From Planctomycetota bacterium (GTDB taxonomy: Bacteria; Planctomycetota; UBA1135): DNA of 64,000 nt. Positions 35,475-44,581 of the stretch are shown one piece after another. The stretch covers positions 1-64,000 of the forward strand of contig JAAESM010000033.1 in the NCBI GenBank assembly GCA_024229395.1, read 5' to 3'. Both the position numbers and the translations under genes were made by a program. The number at the start of each line of letters is the position of its first letter. Within the stretch, counting starts at the first letter, position 1. The notes under the pieces are model-generated. The model saw only the letters and a program-made list of their open reading frames with translations, was not told the origin of the DNA and ran no database searches.

Positions 35475-36476
35475 ATGAGTCCAACTGTTGCCGTTCTTCT
35501 TGCTCTAGTAGTCCTCGTAGTGCTTCTTGCACTGAAGGGATTAAAGATCATCCGCCAAGCCGAGGTCATGCTCGTCGAGCGATTGGGTAAGTTCCATCGC
35601 TTGCTGCAGCCTGGTATCAATATCATCTGGCCGTTCATCGATCGGCCACGTCAGATCGCATGGCGCATGCGTATTCAAGGACCGCGTGGAGCGGTCACGC
35701 GCACCATCAACACCGCTACCGTCGACTTGCGCGAGCAGGTCTTCGACTTCCCGGAGCAGAGCGTGATTACTCGAGACAACGTGGTCATCGAAGTCAACGG
35801 CTTGCTCTACTACCAGGTCACAGATGCACGTCGGGCGGTCTATGAGGTCGCCAACTTGCCGGTCGCGATCGAGAAGCTTGCGCAAACCACCTTGCGTAAC
35901 ATCATCGGTGAAATGGAACTGGATACCACCTTGTCTAGTCGTGACGAGATCAACTCCAAGATGCGCACCGTTCTTGACGACGCCACCGATAAGTGGGGCG
36001 TGAAGGTCAACCGCGTGGAGCTGCAGGACATCAGTCCTCCGCACTCAGTGCAGGATGCGATGGAGAAGCAGATGAAGGCGGAACGTGAACGTCGTGCGCA
36101 GATTCTCGAAGCCGAAGGTATCAAGCAGTCTCAGGTACTGCGCGCTCAGGGTGAGCGTGATGCACAGATTGCGGTCGCAGAAGGTGACCGTCAAAGCCGT
36201 GTGCTTCGAGCATCTGGTGAGGCTGAAGGTCTTGAGATGGTGCGCAAAGCGCTGGAAGGCGTCGATGCCAACGCAGCCCAGTACCAAGTCGCCCTGACTT
36301 ACCTAGATACTCTTGGAGAGATCGGTAAGGTCGGCTCCGGCGACAAGACGGTGTTCGTGCCGTTTGAGTCCGCAGACTTGCTTGGTGGTATCGGTGGCTT
36401 GCGCGAATTGCTTGGCGGTAACAACTCCGGCAGCGGTAAAGGCAGCGGCGGTAGCCCACCGCCACTCCCGCGCTAA
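35475..36476 (+). CDS. SPFH/band-7 (stomatin-like) membrane protein
   Basis: 333 aa. One N-terminal membrane segment (VAVLLALVVLVVLLALKGL) precedes the band-7 domain (QAEVMLVERLGKFHRLLQPGINIIWPFID, ITRDNVVIEVNGLLYYQVTDARRAVYEV). A long helical region (KQMKAERERRAQILEAEGIKQS) is followed by a Gly/Ser-rich tail ending SPPPLPR. Closest in form to slipin/QmcA-type proteins. It partners with the NfeD-like protein upstream. Its last 4 bp overlap the convergent HAD gene. Confidence 0.92.
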   Translation: MSPTVAVLLALVVLVVLLALKGLKIIRQAEVMLVERLGKFHRLLQPGINIIWPFIDRPRQIAWRMRIQGPRGAVTRTINTATVDLREQVFDFPEQSVITRDNVVIEVNGLLYYQVTDARRAVYEVANLPVAIEKLAQTTLRNIIGEMELDTTLSSRDEINSKMRTVLDDATDKWGVKVNRVELQDISPPHSVQDAMEKQMKAERERRAQILEAEGIKQSQVLRAQGERDAQIAVAEGDRQSRVLRASGEAEGLEMVRKALEGVDANAAQYQVALTYLDTLGEIGKVGSGDKTVFVPFESADLLGGIGGLRELLGGNNSGSGKGSGGSPPPLPR

Positions 36477-37153
36477 TCCAATAGCTGCTTGGCCAAGTCG
36501 ATCATGTCGGTGGCCACAAAAGCGAGCGGCAGTCCTTCGGGCTGCTGCTCGTTGTCTCTTTGTACCCAAGCTACCGGGAAGCCGAATTGATGGGCCGGGT
36601 CCAAGTCGTAGGTCCGATAGGCACTGATATGCAGGACTTCTTCGGGTTGGCAGTACAGCGAATGGACTGCAGCCTCCCAATGGCGTCGGCCGGGCTTGTA
36701 GCTTTGGACCTTCTCCGAAGAAACCATAAGGGGATTGCGAAGGTTCAGCGTGTCGCGGGCGCAAGTCTCCAAGGTGGTGGCATCACAGTTGCTCAGGAGA
36801 CCAAGGCGGTAGGGGGCAGCCAAGGCAGCGAGTGCTGGTGCGCTGTCCTCGAAGGCCGGCCATTCTGCTTGGGAGGCGGCAAACTGTTTGCATTCCGCGC
36901 GTGGCACGAAGACCTTGTGCACCGATTCCACGGCTTCTTGGATCGATTCGGCCAGGATATCGGCGTAGGTGCGCCAAGAACTGGCCTGCATGCGAACCTC
37001 GACCTCTAGCCGAGCAGCATCGACGGCAGCGAAGTCCAGATCGACTTCAGCGAGGCTCGGCAGGTTCTTGAGGGCAATTTCTTGTCCGCGCCGCCAATCT
37101 ATCAACGTTCCGAAGCAGTCGAACGTAAGGGCTTTGAAGGGGAAGTAGGCCAT
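36473..37153 (-). CDS. HAD-family hydrolase (haloacid dehalogenase type II-like)
   Basis: 226 aa. Motif I is LTFDCFGTLIDW, with the nucleophile Asp and the CFGTLIDW form typical of 2-haloacid dehalogenases; motif II is LGLLSNCD and the motif IV area is VLHISAYRTYDLDPAHQFGFPVAWVQR. A helical cap domain lies between. In this group the real substrates vary, so dehalogenation is not certain; the usual HVxxSxxxD of motif IV is changed to HISAYRTYD. A TAGAAT ends 9 nt before the start. Confidence 0.82.
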   Translation of the reverse strand: MAYFPFKALTFDCFGTLIDWRRGQEIALKNLPSLAEVDLDFAAVDAARLEVEVRMQASSWRTYADILAESIQEAVESVHKVFVPRAECKQFAASQAEWPAFEDSAPALAALAAPYRLGLLSNCDATTLETCARDTLNLRNPLMVSSEKVQSYKPGRRHWEAAVHSLYCQPEEVLHISAYRTYDLDPAHQFGFPVAWVQRDNEQQPEGLPLAFVATDMIDLAKQLLD

Positions 37154-37162
37154 CTACGGTTG

Positions 37163-37168
37163 ATTCTA
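37163..37168 (-). promoter_or_regulatory. candidate -10 element of the HAD gene
   Basis: TAGAAT on the minus strand, 9 nt before the ATG at 37153, with no Shine-Dalgarno between. No clear -35. Confidence 0.4.
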
Positions 37169-37236
37169 GCCCTGCCCCACGCGAAGATTGAACCCCCGCT
37201 AACCATCCGGTCGGCGGTTCCCACCACAAAGCATGT

Positions 37237-38178
37237 ATGTCCGATAGCCCAGCCATCGAAGTTCGTGGACTGAAAGTCCGCCTCGGTGGTAAGCCGATTC
37301 TTAAAGGCGTCAATCTAGAAGTACGCCAGGGCGACCTCTACGGCTTGCTTGGGCGCAACGGCGCAGGCAAGACTACTGCCATGCGTTGCCTGCTCGGTTA
37401 TCTGCCGTACCAAGGTGGCAGCTGCAAAGTCTTGGGCGTGGATAGCCCACGTATTCATCAAGTGGCCAAGCCTTATGGGGTAGCTTTGGATCCACCCGGC
37501 ATGGATGACACATTGACTTTGCGTCAGAACCTTGAGGTCGCCTGGATTCGCGGTGGTATTCGCGGCGGGCGAACTGTCTCTGAAGCCCTTGATCTGGTTG
37601 GGCTTTCTCATCGCCAGAACAACCGCGGCGATCGCCTTTCGCATGGCCAAGGCCGCCGCGCCGCCGTAGCGCGCGCACTGCTTGGCAGTCCTGAACTGTT
37701 GGTCTTGGATGAGCCACTCTCCGGCCTCGATCCAGAAGGGGTCGAGCGTATGTTGGCGCTGTTCGCCGAGCTGACCCAGAGCGCTGGCGTGACCATCGTC
37801 CTGTCCAGCCACCATCTGCGCGAAGTCGAGCATGTGTGCAATCGTGTTGGCTTGATCGAAGATGGCATCACCCTGCTGGAGGGTGAAGTGCCTGAGCTGT
37901 TGGCTTCCGCCGGAGATGGCTTGCGCATTCGTTCTGCAAATGCAGATGGCGTGGCGAAAATCCTGCAAGGATTGCCAAGCGTATTGCCTGAAATCACCAC
38001 GGTCGGAGCAGAAACCAGCGTGCGTGTCGCACCAGGTTTCGATGCGGCAGCAGCCCTCACCAAGCTTGTCGAAGAAGGCCTTGGCGTAGAAGAGTTCGCG
38101 CGCGAAGGCGCGAGCTTGGTCGACGTCTTCCATCAAGCGCTGGAGAAGGACAAGCAGTCCTCGGAGGAGGCAGCATGA
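37237..38178 (+). CDS. ABC transporter ATP-binding protein
   Basis: 313 aa. Walker A GRNGAGKTT, a signature loop LSHGQGRRAAVARALL (LSHGQ for LSGGQ), Walker B LLVLDEPLSGLDPEG and the switch His in VLSSHHLREVEHV show a complete ATPase. The roughly 90-residue C-terminal extension is typical of CcmA/NatA-type exporters. It overlaps the permease gene by 4 nt and starts a five-gene operon. Confidence 0.93.
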   Translation: MSDSPAIEVRGLKVRLGGKPILKGVNLEVRQGDLYGLLGRNGAGKTTAMRCLLGYLPYQGGSCKVLGVDSPRIHQVAKPYGVALDPPGMDDTLTLRQNLEVAWIRGGIRGGRTVSEALDLVGLSHRQNNRGDRLSHGQGRRAAVARALLGSPELLVLDEPLSGLDPEGVERMLALFAELTQSAGVTIVLSSHHLREVEHVCNRVGLIEDGITLLEGEVPELLASAGDGLRIRSANADGVAKILQGLPSVLPEITTVGAETSVRVAPGFDAAAALTKLVEEGLGVEEFAREGASLVDVFHQALEKDKQSSEEAA

Positions 38179-39032
38179 TTGGCTTGTGGCGGAGTCTGCG
38201 TGGTGAGTTGTATCTGCTGCGTCATCGGCGCTCGGTGTTCTGGATGCACGTCGGTGTATTCCTGCTGGCCAGTCTTTACGTGGCTGGTGCACGCATCAAG
38301 CTCGAGATGGTCAAGGCTGCCGGCGGCGGTGGCATCGGCGAGGTTGCTGCATGGAACTTCTGGCCCCAATTCGGCGATGGCACCCGTGCGGGCCTGTTCC
38401 TGGTCGAGATCGCCACGTTGATCTTCCTGGCCGGTGGCTTGCCACGCGAAATCACTTCTGGTGCAGTCCGCGATCCACTCGCGCGACGCATCTCCCGCAG
38501 CGCCTTCGCCTTGTCACGTTGCGTGGTCGCCGTCATCTTGCCGTTGACTTTGTTCGTCTGTGCGATCGCCGGCTCGGCCGCCAGTTCCGCGTTGCTTTTC
38601 GACGCCGGTGACATCATGTCCGGCGGTGATGTGCTATTCGCCATTGAAGATGAAGGTATCGATCTGCTGCTGTATAAGTCGATGGCCCACGCCATCCTGC
38701 CGCTGCTGGCTCTAGCCATGTTCAGTGTCTGGATGTCGACCACCTTCCGCCATGGCGTCGCCGGTGTCGGTGTAGGCCTTTCCGCCATGCTCGCGCCGTC
38801 GCTTTTACACGAGACGATGGGCAAGAGGGCACCATGGTTATTCTCCGACGTATTGCCCGCGATGGGCCAAGATTCCTTCCTCAAGGAAGCCAATGAACGG
38901 GCCGCCGGCAACGCCGACGCCTACCCGTACTCTTTTGATGAGATCGTCTCGATCGGTTGGATCAGCCCACTGCCGGCACTGGCCATCTCATTAGTCTTTG
39001 CCTTGTTGATGTTCCGTCGTAAACAAGTATGA
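38175..39032 (+). CDS. ABC transporter permease
   Basis: 285 aa with about six membrane segments (for example VFWMHVGVFLLASLYVAGA, CVVAVILPLTLFVCAIAGSAA, AILPLLALAMFSVWMSTTF, LPALAISLVFALLMF). The layout resembles ABC-2 type permeases: a first segment, a long loop, and the rest clustered. It is coupled at both ends (ATGA) to the ATPase and the PDZ lipoprotein. The substrate is unknown; the company of secreted proteins suggests an envelope role. Confidence 0.85.
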   Translation: MIGLWRSLRGELYLLRHRRSVFWMHVGVFLLASLYVAGARIKLEMVKAAGGGGIGEVAAWNFWPQFGDGTRAGLFLVEIATLIFLAGGLPREITSGAVRDPLARRISRSAFALSRCVVAVILPLTLFVCAIAGSAASSALLFDAGDIMSGGDVLFAIEDEGIDLLLYKSMAHAILPLLALAMFSVWMSTTFRHGVAGVGVGLSAMLAPSLLHETMGKRAPWLFSDVLPAMGQDSFLKEANERAAGNADAYPYSFDEIVSIGWISPLPALAISLVFALLMFRRKQV

Positions 39033-39967
39033 GTTCCACTCCCACGATCCTTGTCGCCATCTTGCTGGCTGCCTGTAGCAGCTGTGCATTCCATAGCGAA
39101 CCGTTGCCGTTGCCTTCCACCTTCTATGCAATGGAAACGGCATTCGATGACAGTTCACGCGAAGAGGCTTTCCTTGGCCTTGAGGTGGAGTTGAACGCCT
39201 CCGAAGATATGTTCTCCTTGGATGTGCCACCGGGCGTACGCGTTATCGCCGTCGAGGACCCCAGCCCTGCAGCGGAGGCGGGTTTGGCGGTCGGCGACAT
39301 CCTCTTGAAGTTCGATGGCCGTGCCACCGATGACCCGCAACGTCTGACCAAACTCTTGGAAGGCGTCAGCGAAGCCGGCCCAGTCGAACTGAAGTTTCAG
39401 CGCGGCAGCAAGGTCATGTCGGTCGCTGCTGATTTGGCCATGCGAAGTACCAGCACGGCGCGCTACCTCTATCACGTCGATCGCGGCCTGTTGCGTGCGG
39501 CCTTCCGCGACAATGCCGAAGGCTTGCCGGAAGTCGTCGAGCTCGATAGCGAAAGCCCATTGCTCGACAGCGGTCTGCAGGCTGGGGACGTCATCCTGCG
39601 CTTTCAGGGTGAGGACCCCGGTTCGGCCGACGAGTTCCTGCGTCGTGTGCGCTTGAGTGTGCAACCAGGTGACTCCATGCAACTCGATGTACGCTCTGCC
39701 CGTGGTGGCCAGCGCTCCCTAGAAGTTGAAGCCTGGAGCCCAGGCAGCGTGATGACCGAAGCTGGCATCTGGCCAGTGTTCAACTGGACCAGGGAAATCG
39801 GCGAAGACCGCGGCGAGTTTGCGATCGGCACCTTGCTGATCACCGACTTGTTCCGCTACCGCCGCGACGGCAATGAGGGTTACTACTCGATCCTGTCGCT
39901 GATCACTTGGGAAACCGGCGAGCTCATCCTCGAAGAGGCTCCAACTCCACCGGAGCTCAATCAATAA
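39029..39967 (+). CDS. lipoprotein with two PDZ domains
   Basis: 312 aa. The signal ends in a lipobox-like LLAAC (Cys16). A first PDZ domain covers about residues 60-125 (VRVIAVEDPSPAAEAGLAVGDILLKFDG) and a second about 160-235 (VVELDSESPLLDSGLQAGDVILRFQG), each with the hydrophobic carboxylate-binding area and the AGLxxGDxIL pattern. No protease domain is attached, so it would bind C-termini or act as a scaffold for its neighbours. Coupled to the permease and, through TAATG, to the FG-GAP gene. Confidence 0.82.
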   Translation: MSSTPTILVAILLAACSSCAFHSEPLPLPSTFYAMETAFDDSSREEAFLGLEVELNASEDMFSLDVPPGVRVIAVEDPSPAAEAGLAVGDILLKFDGRATDDPQRLTKLLEGVSEAGPVELKFQRGSKVMSVAADLAMRSTSTARYLYHVDRGLLRAAFRDNAEGLPEVVELDSESPLLDSGLQAGDVILRFQGEDPGSADEFLRRVRLSVQPGDSMQLDVRSARGGQRSLEVEAWSPGSVMTEAGIWPVFNWTREIGEDRGEFAIGTLLITDLFRYRRDGNEGYYSILSLITWETGELILEEAPTPPELNQ

Positions 39968-41457
39968 TGTTGGCTGCCGCAGTCTTCGCGCTGTTTCAGC
40001 AAGCCGGTCATCTGGCTTCTTTTGTGCAACCTTCCGGCGAGCAGCTTGGCGCCCGCACCTTCGCCGATGCCGATGGTGATGGCGACGTAGACCTCTACAT
40101 GGCTACGCTGCATGAGAACGGCAAGCGCTATATCGACATCCATTACCAGCACCAAGGCACGGTGTTCTCATCGGTCGCGGATGAGCACATCGAGATCTCG
40201 CCAGCGGTCGTGTCGTGGAACGTCGCGGACTTCCTCCAAGATGAGGGGGAGCCCGGTTGTGAGATTCTGATGTTGGCCTCGCGTGGTGCTTATGTGCGCA
40301 ACGCGGAGGGTCGCCCGCAGCTGCTGACCCGCGCGGTCATGCTGTTGGACATGCCTTCTTCCAGTGACTTGCCGCTGTGGAATGGAATGGAGGACATCGA
40401 TAACGATGGCAAGCCGGAGTTGGCGTTAGTCACTGCAGCGGGGTATCTGATCGTCGATCATGAAGGTGAACAACTTGGTCGCATCGACTTGAAGATCGGC
40501 ACTGATCGGCCGCCAGTCGCGTCGGGAAACTATTTAGGCGGTTTGATTCGCACCACCATCAGTAGTCAGGTCTTGGCCGGCTTGTTCCTGCCCAACGAGG
40601 ATCTTGGTGTGATTGCCCGTCCACCGGCATTGTTCTCCGATAAATCCTTGCCGGCGCCGATTTGGGTTGATGCCAACGGCGACGGTCGCCTTGATCTTTC
40701 CTACCTGCGTGGCGCTGACCTGTATCTGCATATGCAAGATGAGCAGGGCAACTTGCCAGAGGAGCCGTCTCAGACCATCGAGCTGCCGAATACTGAAGAC
40801 TCCGACTTTGAGCAGGTCGAGTGGGTGGATCTAGGCGGTGGCCCAGCAGCCGATTTGTTGTTGGTGCGCAGCAGTGCAGATGTGTTGCGCCAAACCCGAC
40901 CATGGCAAGCGCGTGTGTTCCTGGATTTCGCCCAGAGCGAAGATATCGATGAATCCGATGTCTTCCTGAAAGTCGATGCGACTTTCTTGTGGGTGTATTT
41001 CTTCGATCTCGATGCCGATGGCCAAAGAGATATCTGCCTCTCCAGCTGGGCGCTTGATTTGGGATTCATCGGTCGCAACGCGCCGAAGGTGGATCACAAG
41101 GTCTCCGCCTTCCTGTCCGCCAACGATACTTGGGGAACGCGCGCCGCCTTCACCTGGAGTCGCACCTTCCAGGTCGATGACGTCGATCAGTTGATCTCAA
41201 TGGATACCTTCGTCGATGACCTCACTGGCGACGGCCAACCGAACTTCCTCGAGCGTTCCAAGGCCGGCAGCCTTGAGATCCGACGTTTCGTGTCGACTGG
41301 GCATGGCGTCAGCGTTGCTGAAGATGTCGCCGCCGAGATCCCAGTCAGTGCGTTGAAGGCTGCGGTCGAAGTGATTCACTTGAATGATGATGGCATCGGT
41401 GATTTCATCGTCAAACGTGACAGCAAACTCGAAATCCACCTTTCCTATCGCAGATGA
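39967..41457 (+). CDS. exported FG-GAP/VCBS-type repeat protein (first of two)
   Basis: 496 aa. The ATG at 39967 overlaps the previous stop and gives a short signal peptide (MLAAAVFALFQQAGH). Calcium-binding-like loops of the DxDxDGxxD type recur: DADGDGDVDLYMA, DIDNDGKPELALV, DANGDGRLDLSYL, DLDADGQRDICLS, DLTGDGQPNFLE. These are the beta-propeller loops of FG-GAP/VCBS proteins, often surface or secreted. No enzyme motif is seen. Coupled by ATGA to a related gene downstream. Confidence 0.78.
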   Translation: MLAAAVFALFQQAGHLASFVQPSGEQLGARTFADADGDGDVDLYMATLHENGKRYIDIHYQHQGTVFSSVADEHIEISPAVVSWNVADFLQDEGEPGCEILMLASRGAYVRNAEGRPQLLTRAVMLLDMPSSSDLPLWNGMEDIDNDGKPELALVTAAGYLIVDHEGEQLGRIDLKIGTDRPPVASGNYLGGLIRTTISSQVLAGLFLPNEDLGVIARPPALFSDKSLPAPIWVDANGDGRLDLSYLRGADLYLHMQDEQGNLPEEPSQTIELPNTEDSDFEQVEWVDLGGGPAADLLLVRSSADVLRQTRPWQARVFLDFAQSEDIDESDVFLKVDATFLWVYFFDLDADGQRDICLSSWALDLGFIGRNAPKVDHKVSAFLSANDTWGTRAAFTWSRTFQVDDVDQLISMDTFVDDLTGDGQPNFLERSKAGSLEIRRFVSTGHGVSVAEDVAAEIPVSALKAAVEVIHLNDDGIGDFIVKRDSKLEIHLSYRR

Positions 41458-43028
41458 TCGCTAGCCTCATGGTCGCAGCCTGCTTGCAGGCGTCTTCTTC
41501 GGATCCAGTCCCTATGGACCTGGGTGTGCAAGTGCAACACCTCGCGGTCGCCGGTTTGGATGACAGCCGCATTGGTCACCTGCTGTCGATCGAGCAGCGC
41601 ACGATCAAGTTGTTGGAGGGCGGCGATGTGCCCGGCATCAAGATGGAAGGCAGTGCCACCTTGTGGACTTTGGCCGACCTCAATGGCGACGGCACCGATG
41701 AATTCGTGGTGTTGGTCGATGGACAATCGCTGCACAAGCTGCAGATGACCGATGGTTCCTTGTCGTTCTCGGAACCGATCGCTTCGGGACTTTCTGGCTT
41801 GCCACCACGCGGCTGCAATCCGGGGGATTTTCTTTACGATCTCAACGGCGACGGCCACCCGGACCTGAGTTTGCCGGTTGGGGATTCCATTCACCTATGG
41901 ATGGGCAATGGCGAGGGCTTCGTCGAAGGCCCAAACCTAGGCGCGCTGTCCACCCTGGATTTGAAGACCGGAGATGGACTGATGTCCAGCGTCAGTCGGC
42001 GCTTAGTAGTACCGCGCTTGAATCCTGAAGACGTCAGCGGCGATGGCCGCCCCGATTTAGTGGTGAACGATGGCTCCAGCGTGCGTCAATATGTGTCTAC
42101 TGCCGGTGGCTTTCCAGCCGAACCGACCCGAACTTTGGACCTCACGCGCTTTCGTGCTGACATCAGTAACTTGAAGGTCGATCTTGGCAACCTTACGCAT
42201 TCGGTGAAATACCTGGTGCAAGACAAGTGGGCCGATTTGGATGGCGATGGCGATCTCGATGTGATGATCCTGGCCGATGGCATGGTGCGTGTCTTCCTGG
42301 GCGATGCCGATGGCGTTGACTTGTCGAAAGGCAAGCCACCATTGAAGGTGCGTGGCAACGTGTTCTATATCTACGCCGCACGCATCGATAAGGATGACAT
42401 TCCTGATCTGGTCCTAGTCCGTGTCGAAGACCTGGGCGTGGGCACCTTGTTGAAAGCCGCCTTGTTCTCGTGGGAGATCAACTTCGATTTCCTGGTCTTC
42501 CGTGGTCGCGGCGATGGTCGCTTCGAGACCCGCGTCTTCCGCGAGCGCAAGGCCACCTTGCAAGGCGATAGCTTGTTGTCGGTCTACAAAGATGAAAAGG
42601 ATCAGTTCTCGGAACTACGCCGCAAGATTGTGCGCATGGCCGATTCCGATGGCGATGGCGAACGCACCGACTTGGTCACCTTGGATTCCGACGGCACTTT
42701 GCAGGTGTGGCTTGACCTAGTCTCCGATGAATCGGTCCTGCATGGCGCGATTGAGAAGTTCCTGCAGCAGACCTTGTCTGGCGATGGCAATCTCGACGTG
42801 GATATCTCCACGCTCACGCAATGGACCTTGGGGCGCACGTCGGCGATGACGTCAGTGGCAGAAGGCATAAAGCCGGACATCAAGATGAAGCTCGCCGATT
42901 GGAGTGAGCCACATGCCATGACGGTGCGCGATTTCGATGGCGACAGCCGTGAAGAAATCTTGGCGCTACGCTTGTTCGCCCCTGAGGAAGGGGCGAAGCG
43001 TTTGGTCGGCTTCAAGATCCGCCTTTAA
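41454..43028 (+). CDS. exported FG-GAP/VCBS-type repeat protein (second of two)
   Basis: 524 aa. A short lipoprotein-like signal (MIASLMVAACLQASS) is followed by at least six Asp-rich propeller loops: DLNGDGTDEFVVL, DLNGDGHPDLSLP, DVSGDGRPDLVVN, DLDGDGDLDVMIL, DSDGDGERTDLVT and DFDGDSREEILAL. It is related to the upstream protein in layout rather than as a close copy. It is the last gene of the ABC-PDZ-FG-GAP operon; a stem-loop lies just after it. Confidence 0.78.
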   Translation: MIASLMVAACLQASSSDPVPMDLGVQVQHLAVAGLDDSRIGHLLSIEQRTIKLLEGGDVPGIKMEGSATLWTLADLNGDGTDEFVVLVDGQSLHKLQMTDGSLSFSEPIASGLSGLPPRGCNPGDFLYDLNGDGHPDLSLPVGDSIHLWMGNGEGFVEGPNLGALSTLDLKTGDGLMSSVSRRLVVPRLNPEDVSGDGRPDLVVNDGSSVRQYVSTAGGFPAEPTRTLDLTRFRADISNLKVDLGNLTHSVKYLVQDKWADLDGDGDLDVMILADGMVRVFLGDADGVDLSKGKPPLKVRGNVFYIYAARIDKDDIPDLVLVRVEDLGVGTLLKAALFSWEINFDFLVFRGRGDGRFETRVFRERKATLQGDSLLSVYKDEKDQFSELRRKIVRMADSDGDGERTDLVTLDSDGTLQVWLDLVSDESVLHGAIEKFLQQTLSGDGNLDVDISTLTQWTLGRTSAMTSVAEGIKPDIKMKLADWSEPHAMTVRDFDGDSREEILALRLFAPEEGAKRLVGFKIRL

Positions 43029-43050
43029 GCTGCGAAGGTGGACGGTACGG

Positions 43051-43083
43051 GCGCACGCAAGAGTCGTGCTCAGCGTGCGCTTT
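43051..43083 (+). terminator. weak terminator-like stem-loop after the FG-GAP operon
   Basis: GCGCACGC (43051-43058) pairs with GCGTGCGC (43073-43080), with a 14-nt loop and only three T afterwards. It lies between the convergent operon end (43028) and the methyltransferase end (43088). Confidence 0.4.
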
Positions 43084-43087
43084 ACGT

Positions 43088-44581
43088 TCAGCTGCGCGGT
43101 GCGACGTCCTTGCCAAGTTGCATCCACAGGGCCTTCAAGTAACGGCCTTCGGGGAAGTCGATGCGTACCGGGTGATCCGGGCCAGCACCAGTCTCACGCA
43201 GGATGCGCACGGTGCGCAGGCGCGCGGCGCGACGCATGGTCTCTTGGAACTCCAGCGGCCCGAATAAACCACTGCAGGAGCAGGAAATCAGGAAACCACC
43301 TGGCTTGACCAACGGCATCGCCAGCTTGTTGATGTCGTGGTAGCGAGCCTGGCCTTCATCGAAATCGCGGCGGGTGCGGATGAACTTCGGTGGGTCGACA
43401 ATGACAATGTCGTACTGACGATTGTTGCCGGCCAAAGTGCGCAGATAGCTGAATGCATCCGCGTGAGTGAACTTGACATTGCGCAACTGGTTCAAGTTGG
43501 CGTTGCGTTTACCTTGTTCAATCGCTTTCTCGTCGAGGTCGACGCCCCGCACCTCAGAAGCACCAGCCTTAGCCGCATTGAGCGCGAAGCCACCGGTGTA
43601 GCAACACACATCAAGCACACTCGGGGCATTGCCTTCCGCAACCAGTCGTTCGACCAAGGCAGCCAGACGTGCGCGGTTCTCGCGTTGGTCGCAGAAGAAG
43701 CCAGACTTATGACCTTCCTGCAGGAAGGCTTCGAAAGTGATACCTCCTTCCTGGAACTGCAAGCGCGGAGGGCAACCAGCAGAGCTCTGTTCGAAGGGGT
43801 CTTCGCCTTCGGCGCGTGCGGAAGCCTCATCGAAACTAATGCGATAAGCGTTGGTGCCAAGCACTTCATGGAAGGTGGGGAGCACCATCTTGAAGACGTC
43901 GGCCATCGGCTTGCTGTAGACCTCGGCGACCAGCACATCGCCGTAGCGATCCATGGTCAAGGCCGGGAAGTCATCGCCCTCGGCGTGCAGGATGCGGCAG
44001 ACATCGTTGGGGATATCCGGATCCTTGAGGCGGCGCTCGGCAGCGGCGCGCGCGCGATCATGCCACCACTGTTCATCAGGGCGCTCTGCTTCGCGCGTGA
44101 CGATGCGGATGGCGATGCGCGAACGTGGGTGCCAGAAACCCCAGCCGCGGAAGTCGTTGTATTGGTCGTAAACGGCGACCGTAGTGCCTGGCTTGTGGCG
44201 CTCCGAACATTGATCGACATCGCCGTTCCAGACGCGCGGGCCACGCATCGGTCCGCGCAGCGAAACCCATGGCTCCATGCGCTCGACCTGCTCACCGCGT
44301 TGGTCGCGCTGTTGGCGACGGTAGTGACCGCCACCGCGAGGGTCGTTGCGGTAGTGACCTTGGCCTTGGTATCCGCGTTGACGATCGTCGCGGTGGTCGC
44401 GACTACGGTCGTCTCGGCCATGGCCACCACGGTCATCTCGTCCGGGGCCGCCACGATCCTCACGACCACGGTCGTCCCGGTCGTCACGTCCACCGCCGCC
44501 GCCGCTGCGGTTGCCCCAGGGGTTATTGCCACCCTCGCGTTTGCGCGGCGACCGGCGATCATCATTCGAGTCCCAACTCAT
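43088..44581 (-). CDS. class I rRNA methyltransferase (RlmI/RlmK-type) with RGG/RD-rich N-terminus
   Basis: 497 aa from the ATG at 44581, which has AGGAGG just upstream and overlaps the EVE stop by 4 nt. The first 100 residues are disordered and built of Arg, Asp and Gly repeats (RDDRDDRGREDRGG). A PUA-like region follows, then the Rossmann methyltransferase domain with SAM motif VLDVCCYTGGFALNAAKAG, GVDLDEKAI and VDPPKFIRTRRDFDEG. The core agrees with RlmI, which makes m5C1962 in 23S rRNA. The repetitive tail is not part of the usual enzyme and looks like an RNA-binding extension. Confidence 0.86.
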   Translation of the reverse strand: MSWDSNDDRRSPRKREGGNNPWGNRSGGGGGRDDRDDRGREDRGGPGRDDRGGHGRDDRSRDHRDDRQRGYQGQGHYRNDPRGGGHYRRQQRDQRGEQVERMEPWVSLRGPMRGPRVWNGDVDQCSERHKPGTTVAVYDQYNDFRGWGFWHPRSRIAIRIVTREAERPDEQWWHDRARAAAERRLKDPDIPNDVCRILHAEGDDFPALTMDRYGDVLVAEVYSKPMADVFKMVLPTFHEVLGTNAYRISFDEASARAEGEDPFEQSSAGCPPRLQFQEGGITFEAFLQEGHKSGFFCDQRENRARLAALVERLVAEGNAPSVLDVCCYTGGFALNAAKAGASEVRGVDLDEKAIEQGKRNANLNQLRNVKFTHADAFSYLRTLAGNNRQYDIVIVDPPKFIRTRRDFDEGQARYHDINKLAMPLVKPGGFLISCSCSGLFGPLEFQETMRRAARLRTVRILRETGAGPDHPVRIDFPEGRYLKALWMQLGKDVAPRS

